64,000 nt of DNA from Oscillospiraceae bacterium (GTDB taxonomy: Bacteria > Bacillota_A > Clostridia > Oscillospirales > WRJC01). A model generated the notes under the pieces. That model ran no database searches. It was not told where the DNA came from and saw only the letters and a program-made list of their open reading frames with translations. Where the stretch lies: positions 7,655 to 71,654 of the forward strand of contig WRJC01000014.1 in the NCBI GenBank assembly GCA_009782405.1, in the 5' to 3' direction. Below, piece after piece: positions 1 to 8,451 of the stretch (the stretch's first letter is position 1; the number at the start of each line of letters is the position of its first letter). A program made the translations under genes and the position numbers.

Positions 1-2
1 TG

Positions 3-1988
3 GTTTGCGTTTTGCTGCTGCCAATTTTGTTTTCGTGCGAAAGCGAAAGTTCCGGAAGCGCCGCCGAAACAAAAAACACCGAGAATTCCGCAAGCGAAAA
101 CGACGATTCCGCGCTCGAAGCCATCGGCGCGAAAAAGGGGGAACCGACGGACGCTTATTCCGCAAAGGAAGTGGCCGACGCGGTCATGGCGCTTTACGCC
201 CCGGAGGAGTTCCCCGAAATGGGAATGAGCCATTATTTTTCCGGCGCGGACGAAAACAGCGACAATTATCTGGAACCCGAAATGATCGGAAACTATATTT
301 ACGGAATCCTTTCGCCCGTCGCGGAAATGGAATATCTCGAAAGTTTCGCCTTCAATATTCCCGGGGGGAAAAACGTTTTTGAAGCGGACATTTTGAAAAT
401 AAAAAAAGGCGAAGAAAAAAATATGGAAGCGGTTTTGGGCGTCCTCGAAGCGAGGCTCAGAAAAAAAGACAATGGGGATGTTTGGGCATACGCCCCGCAA
501 GACGTGCCGCTCATACAAAATGCGAAAGTTATGGCAATTGGAGTTTATGCGATATTTTTGGCGACCACCGACAACGACAGAGCCGAAAAAGCGCTGAACG
601 AAATGCTGTATTCGGGAAACGCCCCGATTTACCCGGAAACCACGGCGGAAGATTTGCCCCAAAACGAAACAGCCGAGCCCAAGCCTGTTTTGGTGGACGA
701 AGTGGTGAACGTCGAGCCCGAGATATTGTTCGAATTGGAACAGTTCACCAGGCCAATCAGCGAATCGGGGGAACCGGAAGAAGGCTCCGCAAGGAGGACC
801 GCAGTCCCAAGCGTCAGCGTGAAGAACTACAGCCACAACACCAGTTTCATGATCGGGGGCAAATGCGAGGTTGGCGCGATGATCAGGGTGACCGGAGGAA
901 CCGAGGAAATATACACGGGCTCGGATTTCGGCGACTATTTGGTCGAAGTACCCATAGCGGCAAATGGCTCTTCTGTCCTAAAACTCACCGCCGAACTTGA
1001 AGGAAGGCTCCCCAGCGAGGAAACCGCCTTCATCGTGAAACCCCAAAAGAACATCAGCTATTACGATGATTCCGGCATATACGGCGTCGTCTTGGGCTAT
1101 AACTATATGAGCTATTTCGACGACTGCCTTCCGGATTATCTGGGCACCAACTTGATATCCGAAAAAGAAATAGAATCGCTGAAAACGAGGACCGCGAAAA
1201 AAATTTCGGATTTGAGGGACAAAGGCTGCAATGCGGAAATAATATATCTGCTTTCGCCCAACACTATGAGGATTTGGCCCGAGGACGTGCCGCGCCGATA
1301 TGACGAATACAAAGGGGAAACGCTGCTCAGGCAATGGAAAGAAGGCGTTACTTCCGGAGGGGCTGTGGTCATCGATTTGACCGATGTGATGATGGAACGC
1401 AAAAACGACGAAAACGATGAATTCAAGACATGGCACAAAACAGATTCCCACTGGTCGGAATACGGCTCGTTGATCGCCTATGAAGAGCTTATGAAACACA
1501 TAGGCCAAAAATTCCCCGATGCCGCCCCGAGGCCGCGTTCGGATTTTGAAATATACAACAAAGAAGTCAACTTCGGAGACATTTACGCCACATTGGGCTT
1601 GTCGCTCTCGGATATGTGCGAGACGAGCACATTTGTGGAGTTCAAATTCGATCCGCCCCATTACAATCCCGACTACGACACGGGGCACGTAAACATATAC
1701 GACCAGGATTGCTCGATGCGCATGAGCGTCCGCCCGATCCACGCGAGGGTGCAGTTCGACCACACCACCGAAACAAACTTGAAAGGGCTGAACTTGCCCA
1801 CCGCATATTTTTTCAGGGATTCCTTTGAGGGCCCTTTGCACGCTTTCTACACCGACAGGTTCAAAGAAGCGAAATTCAAGGGGATGTGGGACTACAGGTT
1901 CAACATAAACGACATAATGAAGACAAACCCGGATTACATCATATACGTGATCAACGAAAGAAACATCAAAAATGTTTTGTATGATTAA
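3..1988 (+). CDS. Lipoprotein with DUF4358-like, Ig-like and AlgX/SGNH-like domains (5' partial)
   Basis: The reading frame is open to the left edge, so the start codon lies outside the window. The first visible residues are hydrophobic and end in L-F-S-C, a lipobox, which predicts a lipid-anchored surface protein. After a Ser/Glu-rich linker, residues about 45-200 resemble the DUF4358 domain of clostridial lipoproteins. Residues about 265-345 look like an Ig-type beta domain. Residues about 355-660 resemble the SGNH-hydrolase-like domain of AlgX/AlgJ and DHHW proteins, with the typical T-D-S-H-W-S-E-Y-G motif near residue 480. Those relatives O-acetylate exopolysaccharides or wall polymers; a similar role here is inference. 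The stop overlaps the convergent proS stop by a few bases, and no terminator lies between them. Confidence 0.75.
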   Translation, partial: VCVLLLPILFSCESESSGSAAETKNTENSASENDDSALEAIGAKKGEPTDAYSAKEVADAVMALYAPEEFPEMGMSHYFSGADENSDNYLEPEMIGNYIYGILSPVAEMEYLESFAFNIPGGKNVFEADILKIKKGEEKNMEAVLGVLEARLRKKDNGDVWAYAPQDVPLIQNAKVMAIGVYAIFLATTDNDRAEKALNEMLYSGNAPIYPETTAEDLPQNETAEPKPVLVDEVVNVEPEILFELEQFTRPISESGEPEEGSARRTAVPSVSVKNYSHNTSFMIGGKCEVGAMIRVTGGTEEIYTGSDFGDYLVEVPIAANGSSVLKLTAELEGRLPSEETAFIVKPQKNISYYDDSGIYGVVLGYNYMSYFDDCLPDYLGTNLISEKEIESLKTRTAKKISDLRDKGCNAEIIYLLSPNTMRIWPEDVPRRYDEYKGETLLRQWKEGVTSGGAVVIDLTDVMMERKNDENDEFKTWHKTDSHWSEYGSLIAYEELMKHIGQKFPDAAPRPRSDFEIYNKEVNFGDIYATLGLSLSDMCETSTFVEFKFDPPHYNPDYDTGHVNIYDQDCSMRMSVRPIHARVQFDHTTETNLKGLNLPTAYFFRDSFEGPLHAFYTDRFKEAKFKGMWDYRFNINDIMKTNPDYIIYVINERNIKNVLYD

Positions 1989-3715
1989 TTTCGCATCAGT
2001 TCTGCTACGATTCCGGTTATCTTTTCAACGCAAGATTCTGTCGGTTCTTTGACCGACAGTTTTTTGTCGCGGCTGGCGATCTCCGCGCATCCCTCTTTTA
2101 AATTTCTCGGGCTTATTATGACCCGAAGCGGCACTCCGAGCAAATCCGCATCCGAGAACATGACCCCCGCGCTCACGTTGCGGTCGTCGTATATGACTTC
2201 GATGCCCCGGGCCGCAAGCTCGCCGTATAATTTGTCGGCTGCGGTTTTCACCTGTTCTTCGTCGGAACGCACCGCGCATATGTGCACCTGCCACGGCGCG
2301 ATCGAAATTGGCCAGATGGGGCCCTTGTCGTCATGCCGCGCTTCGCATATGGAAGCGGCGAGCCTGCCCACCCCAATACCGTAGCAACCCATTATCGGGT
2401 GGTGCGGCTGGCCCGAACTGTCCAAATAGGTCATATCCATCGTTTCGGTGTATTTGGTCCCGAGTTGGAATATATGGCCTACTTCTATGCCCTTTGAAAT
2501 TTTTATCGAGGGGGTTTTGCAATCGGGGCATATCCCGCCTTCGGTTATTTTTGCCAAATCGCGATATGTTGTGTCCCCGATATCCCTCGACATGTCAAGG
2601 CCTGTGTAATGGAAGCCGTTTTTGTTGGCTCCTGTGGCCAAATTGTTCGCCCCTTTTAAAGATTCGTCGAAAAGAACCGTTATTTTGCCGTCCTCTCCGC
2701 CTAATCCATAAGGTCCCGTGTATCCCGCGTGCAGCCCCGAATCCTCCTTGACTTCTGCGGGATGTACTTCGGATTTTAGGAAATTTGCCAGTTTTGTCTC
2801 GTTTATGTCCAAATCGCCGCGTATGAAAGCGAGCACGTAGCCATCGTCGGAATTTCTTTGATACATCACCGCTTTGCAAGTCTTTTCGGGTTTTATCTTC
2901 AAACAGGCGCACAGATCCTCGATTGTTTGTATATCGGGCGTAGGCACGAGCTCAAGGGGATCGGATTTAGCATCGCGCGAATTTTCCGCGATGTTTTCCG
3001 CCGCTTCCACATTGGCTTTGTAACCGCAAGCCGGGTTTTGGCAAACGGCTATCGAGTCCTCGCCCACAGGCGCCAAAATCACGAACTCATAGGATACTTT
3101 TCCGCCCATCATGCCCGAATCGGCGGAAATGGCGAGCGTTTCGGGAATCCCCACCCTTGAAAATATTTTTTCGTAGGCTTTGTAGCATTCTTTGAAGTAT
3201 TCGTTCAAGTTTTCATATGAAGTGTGAAACGAATATGCGTCTTTCATCGTGAATTCCCGCACGCGGATCAGCCCGCCTCTCGGTCGCGGCTCGTCGCGGA
3301 ATTTTGTTTGTATCTGATAGATCATGAACGGGTATTTCGCATAGGTCTGCCCGTACTCTTTTACCAGGGAGACAGCTGCTTCCTCATGGGTCATGCCCAA
3401 TATATGCGGGCTTTTGTTTCTGTCCAAAAACCGGACGAGTTCGCTTCCCACGCTTTCGTACCTTCCGGATTGCTGCCAAAGCGAAGCGGGCAGCACCACG
3501 GGGAACATCACTTCCTGCCCGTCTATCGCGTCCATTTCCTCCCTGATGATCTGCTCGATTTTTCTCGCGATCCTTTTTAGCGGCGTATATGAAGAAAATA
3601 TGCCGTTTGCCACATATTTCATGTATCCGCCCCTGAGCATGAGCGCATGGCTGTCGATGGCGCATTCCGACGGCCTTTCCTTGAACCGTTCCCCTACGAG
3701 TTTTTCCAATTTCAT
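1985..3715 (-). CDS. proS: Prolyl-tRNA synthetase
   Basis: Charges tRNA-Pro with proline in the cytoplasm. The 576-residue protein matches the bacterial-type enzyme of about 570 residues. It has a class II catalytic core with the motif 2 region F-R-D-E-P-R-P-R-G-G-L-I-R-V-R-E-F, an inserted YbaK-like editing domain (about residues 220-385), motif 3 around G-C-Y-G-I-G-V-G-R, and a C-terminal anticodon-binding domain. I chose the ATG at 3715 because AAGGAGTG sits about 9 nt upstream; an in-frame GTG four codons earlier overlaps that ribosome binding site. It is monocistronic behind its own promoter and converges on the lipoprotein gene. The leader is only about 25 nt, too short for a T-box. Confidence 0.97.
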   Translation of the reverse strand: MKLEKLVGERFKERPSECAIDSHALMLRGGYMKYVANGIFSSYTPLKRIARKIEQIIREEMDAIDGQEVMFPVVLPASLWQQSGRYESVGSELVRFLDRNKSPHILGMTHEEAAVSLVKEYGQTYAKYPFMIYQIQTKFRDEPRPRGGLIRVREFTMKDAYSFHTSYENLNEYFKECYKAYEKIFSRVGIPETLAISADSGMMGGKVSYEFVILAPVGEDSIAVCQNPACGYKANVEAAENIAENSRDAKSDPLELVPTPDIQTIEDLCACLKIKPEKTCKAVMYQRNSDDGYVLAFIRGDLDINETKLANFLKSEVHPAEVKEDSGLHAGYTGPYGLGGEDGKITVLFDESLKGANNLATGANKNGFHYTGLDMSRDIGDTTYRDLAKITEGGICPDCKTPSIKISKGIEVGHIFQLGTKYTETMDMTYLDSSGQPHHPIMGCYGIGVGRLAASICEARHDDKGPIWPISIAPWQVHICAVRSDEEQVKTAADKLYGELAARGIEVIYDDRNVSAGVMFSDADLLGVPLRVIISPRNLKEGCAEIASRDKKLSVKEPTESCVEKITGIVAELMRN

Positions 3716-3744
3716 AATATATTTCACTCCTTTTCGTGAATTTC

Positions 3745-3773
3745 ATTGTACCATAAATTTCCCCCAAAGTCAA
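3745..3773 (-). promoter_or_regulatory. Sigma-A type promoter of proS
   Basis: On the minus strand TTGACT (3773-3768) and TACAAT (3750-3745) are separated by exactly 17 bp and lie about 30 nt upstream of the proS ATG. Confidence 0.75.
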
Positions 3774-3792
3774 CAGCGCAAAAAATTTTTGT

Positions 3793-3822
3793 TTGTTCAT
3801 GGTTTATTCAAGGGTTTATGAT
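3793..3822 (+). promoter_or_regulatory. Weak candidate promoter for the 3913 oxidoreductase gene
   Basis: TTGTTC (3793-3798) and TATGAT (3817-3822) are spaced 18 bp, about 90 nt before the gene. A TATAAT at 3833-3838 lies closer but has no good -35 partner. Low confidence. Confidence 0.3.
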
Positions 3823-3912
3823 ATTTTAAGGATATAATCTTAGAAACGGCGAACATGCGCGAAACTATGTTCGGCAACATTGAAATGTATAACGATTAGG
3901 GAGGATTATTTT

Positions 3913-5118
3913 ATGGAAAAATTGAAAATCGGGGTGATCGGGCTCGGGGGCAGGGGCCATTACCATGCGCAAATGCTCGCAGGCATGGCAAAGGACGCAT
4001 CGCTTCCCTGCGAATTGGAAGTGGCCGCTCTGTGCGATGTATATCCGGACAGGCTGGAAGCGGCGGCGGATTCCGTAAAACAAAAAACCGGCGTTGCCCC
4101 GGCCGCTTACACAGACGAAAACGCTTTTGTGAACCATCCGCAGCTTCAGGCGATAATTGTGGCGACTTCGTGGCAGACGCATATTTCCATAGCGGCGAAA
4201 GCGATGAAAAAGGGCATACGCCCAGCAATCGAATGCGGGGGGGCCAGTAACCTCGACGAATGCTTCAAGCTCGTTTCGGTATATGAAGAAACCGGGATAC
4301 CCTGCATGTTTTTGGAAAATTGCAATTACGGCCGCGATGAAATGGCGCTTTTGAACATGACGGAAAAGGGCGTTTTCGGAGAACTCATACATATCCAATG
4401 CGGGTATCAGCACGACCTCCGGACAATAGCGCAAAGCTGGGAACACCGCCATTACCGCTTGGACCATCACCTCAACAGAAACGGCGAGTTTTACCCGATG
4501 CACGGGCTGGGCCCCATGATGAAACTGTTGAAAATCAACAACAAAAACAGGTTTGTTTCGCTCGTTTCGGTTTCATCGAAAGCGAGAGGCCTGAAAGAAT
4601 GGGCGAAAGAACATTTGCCCGCAGACCACCACATACAAGACAAGACGATCACCCAAGGCGACGTCATCACCACTGTTTTGAAAACCTCAAAAGGGGAAAC
4701 GCTGCTTCTGACACACGACACGACGCTTCCTCGCCCATACTCGCGCGGGGGCAGGGTGCAGGGGACCAAGGGCATCTGGATGGAAGACAACGCTTCGGTA
4801 TATATCGAGAACGTGAGCCCCGGCCACACCTGGGAAAATTTCCATGAATTCATCGAAAGGCATGGATACGAACACCCGATGTGGGACCAGTACCAAAAAA
4901 ATGGGGTAAAGGAAGGGTATGATGGTCACGGCGGGATGGACTATCTCGTGGTGCGCGAATTCGTGAAGAGCGCGGCGGCCAAGGACGAACCGCCTGTGGA
5001 TACGTATGAAGCGGCGCTGCTCGCTTCCATAACCCCCCTCTCCGAGAAATCGATCGCCATGGGCTCTCATCCCGTCGAAGTCCCGGATTTCACGCATGGC
5101 CTGTACATGACGAGATAG
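3913..5118 (+). CDS. Gfo/Idh/MocA family oxidoreductase
   Basis: Predicted NAD(P)-dependent sugar or polyol dehydrogenase of 401 residues. The N-terminal Rossmann motif is G-V-I-G-L-G-G-R-G, followed by the nucleotide-binding domain and an alpha/beta C-terminal domain. The usual catalytic E-K-P is replaced by I-E-C-G-G-A, as in the glycosidase-like branch of the family (GH109-like proteins), so the reaction could be NAD-assisted glycoside cleavage rather than simple oxidation; this is inference. The ATG at 3913 has GGGAGGA 7-8 nt upstream. The MFS transporter follows after 12 nt, which suggests that the pair imports and processes one substrate. Confidence 0.85.
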   Translation: MEKLKIGVIGLGGRGHYHAQMLAGMAKDASLPCELEVAALCDVYPDRLEAAADSVKQKTGVAPAAYTDENAFVNHPQLQAIIVATSWQTHISIAAKAMKKGIRPAIECGGASNLDECFKLVSVYEETGIPCMFLENCNYGRDEMALLNMTEKGVFGELIHIQCGYQHDLRTIAQSWEHRHYRLDHHLNRNGEFYPMHGLGPMMKLLKINNKNRFVSLVSVSSKARGLKEWAKEHLPADHHIQDKTITQGDVITTVLKTSKGETLLLTHDTTLPRPYSRGGRVQGTKGIWMEDNASVYIENVSPGHTWENFHEFIERHGYEHPMWDQYQKNGVKEGYDGHGGMDYLVVREFVKSAAAKDEPPVDTYEAALLASITPLSEKSIAMGSHPVEVPDFTHGLYMTR

Positions 5119-5130
5119 GCCGTAAATTTG

Positions 5131-6315
5131 ATGGAAAGTACAAACTACAAAAGCACGCTGCACGCCTGCTATTTGGGATATATAACCCAGGCGCTCATCG
5201 TGAATCTGCCCCCGCTGCTTTTTGTGATTTTCAAGGACAGGTTCAATCTCAGCTATACGATGCTGGGAAGCATTGTTTTGGTTATTTTCATCACGCAGCT
5301 TTTCACGGATGCGCTTGCCGTAAAATTTGTCGACAAAATCGGCCACCGGACGGCGGCTGTGCTGGCCCATGCGCTGGCCGCCGCCGGCATGGCCATGCTG
5401 GCGTTTTTGCCCGCATTGACCCCGCAGCCCTTTATCGGGCTCGTTATTTCCGCCATTGTGTTCGCTATGGGCGGCGGCCTTATCGAAGTGCTTGTCAGCC
5501 CCATCGTGGACAGCCTTCCGGGAGAGGCCAAAGCCTCGTCGATGAGCCTTTTGCATTCGTTTTACAGTTGGGGGCAAGTTTTGGTCATTGTGCTGACCAC
5601 GGTGGCGCTCGGTTTCATCGGCCATGATTTGTGGTTCATCTTACCGCTTGCATGGGCGTTTTTGCCACTCTTCACGCTTTTCAGGTTCACCAAAGTGCCG
5701 CTTGTGCCGCCTGCGGAAGAAAATCAAAGGATGCCGCTGAAATCAATGCTCACTTCGAAGATTTTTTTGTTGGCGCTGGTTTTGATGATGTGTTCGGGAG
5801 CTTCGGAACAAGCCATGGCGCAGTGGGCTTCGCTTTTCGCGGAAAAGGGGCTTGGCATATCAAAAACACTCGGCGATTTGCTCGGCCCGTGCATATTTGC
5901 CGTGATGATGGGAATTGCCCGAACTCTGTACGGCATGAAAGGGCAAAAAATAAATATACACAAAACTTTGGTTTTTTGCTCTGTTTTGTGCGTGCCCTCG
6001 TTTGTGGTCACGGCGATTGTCCCGATTCCTGCATTGGCGCTTTTGGGATGCGCGCTCTGCGGGCTGAGCGTGAGTTTGATGTGGCCCGGAATGCTTAGCC
6101 TCACTTCGGCGGGCTATCCCACGGGCGGAACCGCCATGTTCGCCATATTGGCGCTCGGCGGCGATCTGGGCTGCTCCGTCGGTCCTTGGCTGACGGGAAT
6201 CGTGGCAGACCAAAAAGATTTGAATACGGGGCTTCTGGCGGCGATCATTTTTCCGGTTTTGATGATTTTCGGTTTGGCTTTTTTGAAAACGTTATTAAAA
6301 TCAAAAAAACAATAA
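5131..6315 (+). CDS. MFS transporter, FucP-like sugar permease
   Basis: Integral membrane protein of 394 residues with about 12 predicted membrane segments and the major facilitator layout: a charged loop (D-K-I-G-H-R) between segments 2 and 3 and a long central loop near residue 200. The overall look is of the fucose/glucose permease-like branch, suggesting proton-driven uptake of a monosaccharide or related compound. It starts 12 nt after the upstream Gfo/Idh/MocA gene, so the two are very probably cotranscribed and share a substrate. The substrate cannot be read from sequence. It converges with the potassium channel gene. Confidence 0.85.
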   Translation: MESTNYKSTLHACYLGYITQALIVNLPPLLFVIFKDRFNLSYTMLGSIVLVIFITQLFTDALAVKFVDKIGHRTAAVLAHALAAAGMAMLAFLPALTPQPFIGLVISAIVFAMGGGLIEVLVSPIVDSLPGEAKASSMSLLHSFYSWGQVLVIVLTTVALGFIGHDLWFILPLAWAFLPLFTLFRFTKVPLVPPAEENQRMPLKSMLTSKIFLLALVLMMCSGASEQAMAQWASLFAEKGLGISKTLGDLLGPCIFAVMMGIARTLYGMKGQKINIHKTLVFCSVLCVPSFVVTAIVPIPALALLGCALCGLSVSLMWPGMLSLTSAGYPTGGTAMFAILALGGDLGCSVGPWLTGIVADQKDLNTGLLAAIIFPVLMIFGLAFLKTLLKSKKQ

Positions 6316-6338
6316 CTGTAAATTGGGCTATTGTTTTT
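6305..6338. terminator. AT-rich hairpin between convergent genes
   Basis: A perfect 10-bp inverted repeat (AAAAACAATA at 6305-6314, TATTGTTTTT at 6329-6338) spans the MFS stop codon and lies just before the channel gene stop. A second repeat (AACTGTAAA 6314-6322, TTTACAGTT 6342-6350) overlaps it. The stem is weak, so a bidirectional terminator role is only possible. Confidence 0.35.
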
Positions 6339-6342
6339 CGTT

Positions 6343-7113
6343 TTACAGTTCCGGCTCCGAATCGATCTTTTTGGATACTTCAAAAAAGCCCGACGTCAAA
6401 ATTCCGATGGGTATCGCCATCAAAAAAATGCCGAAAATGGATATCAGTGAACCAAAAATTTTCCCTATCGGGGACACGGGATGTATGTCGCCGTAACCAA
6501 TAGTCGTAATTGCCGAAACAGCCCACCAAATACCTTTCAGTATGTTATTGTAAACGTCGGGCTGGGTTTCGTATTCCAGGTCGCAAATGACGACGCCCGA
6601 TATTATTATGAATATGAAGACTATCAAAACAGACGCCAAAAGTTGTCTGCCTTTCAATTTTATGACTTTTATGAGTATATCCGTTTGGCGCCGCAAAATT
6701 TTAAGCTGCGTTATTCTGATAAGCCGCAATGCCCGGAATATGCGAAAATCCATGACAGTGCCTACAAGCAAAGTCGGCAGCAGCGCGAGTAAAATGATCA
6801 GACCCCTGAAAGACAATATATACTTTGCGCGCGCTCTGATTGGGTGCGATTTTTCACCGGCCGCAATGTCGGCGATCCATATCCTCAAGATATATTCAAC
6901 AAGAAAAAACGCAAAGAAGGACCATCTTAAAATATTTATGATACCGCCATATTTGCTCTCCGCTTCGACGCTCTCGAAGATAATGAAAGCCACATTCAGG
7001 CAAATTACCGCGCTTACAATATATTCGGCGACGCCATTCATTTCACTTTGTTGGCCGTCTTTTTTCAACAGCTTATGCACCGCCGCATTGACTTTTGTCA
7101 TCATGCCGCTCAT
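6343..7113 (-). CDS. Voltage-gated-type potassium channel subunit
   Basis: Six-segment ion channel of 256 residues. S1-S4 occupy about residues 25-150; S4 carries regularly spaced arginines (F-R-I-F-R-A-L-R-L-I-R-I), the usual voltage sensor. S5, a pore helix and S6 follow, with the selectivity filter T-T-I-G-Y-G-D, which is diagnostic for potassium. There is no large cytoplasmic RCK or cyclic-nucleotide domain. The ATG at 7113 has AAAGGGG about 9 nt upstream; an in-frame ATG at 7161 would overlap the previous gene and has no good ribosome binding site. It is the last gene of an operon with a small membrane protein and a sirtuin and should conduct K+ in response to membrane potential. Confidence 0.93.
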   Translation of the reverse strand: MSGMMTKVNAAVHKLLKKDGQQSEMNGVAEYIVSAVICLNVAFIIFESVEAESKYGGIINILRWSFFAFFLVEYILRIWIADIAAGEKSHPIRARAKYILSFRGLIILLALLPTLLVGTVMDFRIFRALRLIRITQLKILRRQTDILIKVIKLKGRQLLASVLIVFIFIIISGVVICDLEYETQPDVYNNILKGIWWAVSAITTIGYGDIHPVSPIGKIFGSLISIFGIFLMAIPIGILTSGFFEVSKKIDSEPEL

Positions 7114-7135
7114 TTTTGATTGCCCCTTTGAAACA

Positions 7136-7549
7136 TCATTCTTTTTTTTCGGAATTGGCATTTTCGCTCAGTTTTTTTACGAACGCTATTTTCGCGAAAA
7201 CCAAAACCCGGTCCAGAGCCACTAAAGTCGCCAGCCCAGCTATAATGTCGCCAAGCCCGATATTTATTGAGATATCCAATGCTTTTGCGCCTTCCGCGAC
7301 CAGCGACAACAATGCCAGTATGAAAAATACATCGAATTTTATTATATCCACAATATGGATGTAATGCTGATTCTTTTTGTACAGCGCCAATTCGATTATT
7401 GTCAAAACAAACATTCCCACAGGAATGCAAAAATAGATGCCCAACAAGACATTATTGACGGCTTCATTGCCCCAAAACGCCTCGAACACGACTATTATCA
7501 TGCATATGAACAGGCATATTCCAATATTGATCAACAATGATTTTTTCAT
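7136..7549 (-). CDS. Small four-helix membrane protein of unknown function
   Basis: A 137-residue protein with four predicted membrane segments: near the N-terminus, about residues 30-55, 70-92 and 98-125. I recognise no family. The ATG at 7549 is preceded by AGGA about 9 nt upstream. It starts 10 nt after the sirtuin stop and ends 22 nt before the potassium channel start, so it lies inside a three-gene operon. Its membrane location and neighbour suggest an accessory protein of the channel or an ion-homeostasis component; that is inference from position only. Confidence 0.7.
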   Translation of the reverse strand: MKKSLLINIGICLFICMIIVVFEAFWGNEAVNNVLLGIYFCIPVGMFVLTIIELALYKKNQHYIHIVDIIKFDVFFILALLSLVAEGAKALDISINIGLGDIIAGLATLVALDRVLVFAKIAFVKKLSENANSEKKE

Positions 7550-7559
7550 GCTGTTGTTC

Positions 7560-8303
7560 CTACACCGCTCCAAGCGTTTTGCCGATGGCATCGCGTATGA
7601 CCAGTTGCGCCCTGCCGTCGGCCGGCGTTTCGCTCTTGTTGATCAAAACGAGATTCGCCCCGCAAAAATGCTCTAACAATCCCGCCGCAGGGTAGACCGC
7701 CAGCGAAGTGCCGCCCACAATCAAAAGATCGGCTCTTTTTATGGCCCGGAGGGCATCGTTCCATTCCTTTTGAGGCAAACTTTCTTCATACAGCACAACC
7801 TCCGGGCGAACGATGCCGCCGCATTTTTCGCACTTTGGGATTCCCTCCTGCTCCATAATATAGTCAAGGCTGTATTTTTCCCGGCATTTTACGCAGAATT
7901 GCCGCCAGTTGGAACCGTGCAGTTCGCAAACGGCTTTGCTGCCCGCCGCTTGATGCAATCCGTCCACGTTCTGCGTGACGATTGCGGACAAACGGCCTTG
8001 TTCTTCGAATTTTGCCAATGCGAAATGCGCGGCGTTGGGCTTTGCCTCACGGGCTACGAGGTTCTCCTTGTAATACCGAAAGAAAAGCTCCGGCTCGCGG
8101 GCAAAGCACGAATGGGAAAGCAGATATTCCGGCTTTTTGCCGTAAATCTGCCTTGCGTGATACAACCCCGATTCCGAGCGGAAGTCGGGGATGCCGCTTT
8201 CGGTGGAAACGCCCGCCCCGCCGAAAAAAACGGCATTTTTAGCGGAATAGATAATTTCACGGAGCTTTGGTATTTGTTTTTCTGTTGAGGCTGCCATATC
8301 CAT
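7560..8303 (-). CDS. cobB: NAD-dependent protein deacylase (sirtuin, Sir2/CobB family)
   Basis: Removes acyl groups from protein lysines while consuming NAD. The 247-residue protein shows all core motifs: G-A-G-V-S-T-E-S-G-I-P-D-F-R for NAD, T-Q-N-V-D-G-L-H, the catalytic His in E-L-H-G-S, two C-x-x-C pairs (C-V-K-C and C-E-K-C) for structural zinc, and G-T-S-L-A-V-Y-P-A. It consists only of the catalytic core, with no added effector domain. The ATG at 8303 has GGGAGG 6 nt upstream. It is first in an operon with a membrane protein and a potassium channel, behind a consensus promoter. Confidence 0.95.
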   Translation of the reverse strand: MDMAASTEKQIPKLREIIYSAKNAVFFGGAGVSTESGIPDFRSESGLYHARQIYGKKPEYLLSHSCFAREPELFFRYYKENLVAREAKPNAAHFALAKFEEQGRLSAIVTQNVDGLHQAAGSKAVCELHGSNWRQFCVKCREKYSLDYIMEQEGIPKCEKCGGIVRPEVVLYEESLPQKEWNDALRAIKRADLLIVGGTSLAVYPAAGLLEHFCGANLVLINKSETPADGRAQLVIRDAIGKTLGAV

Positions 8304-8340
8304 TTTGTTCCTCCCAATTTGGAATTGTCGCGGTAACAAT

Positions 8341-8369
8341 ATTATATCGCATACGGACAACAATGTCAA
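8341..8369 (-). promoter_or_regulatory. Consensus promoter of the sirtuin-channel operon
   Basis: On the minus strand TTGACA (8369-8364) and TATAAT (8346-8341) are spaced exactly 17 bp, about 40 nt upstream of the sirtuin ATG. It matches the sigma-A consensus perfectly. Confidence 0.85.
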
Positions 8370-8451
8370 GTGGAGTTTGCTGGATTCACATTTTCATTTG
8401 AAATATTTAAGGTTCCGGATTTGTTCAAAAATACACGGGAGGCTAAACCAT

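Noticed and set aside
3716..3744. T-box leader before proS or asnS
   Set aside because: The proS leader is about 25 nt, and the region before asnS shows no specifier stem, T-box sequence or antiterminator.
7560..8303. Sirtuin as an anti-phage SIR2 defence protein
   Set aside because: It has only the canonical CobB catalytic core with intact zinc cysteines and no effector or sensor domain, and the operon lacks known defence partners.
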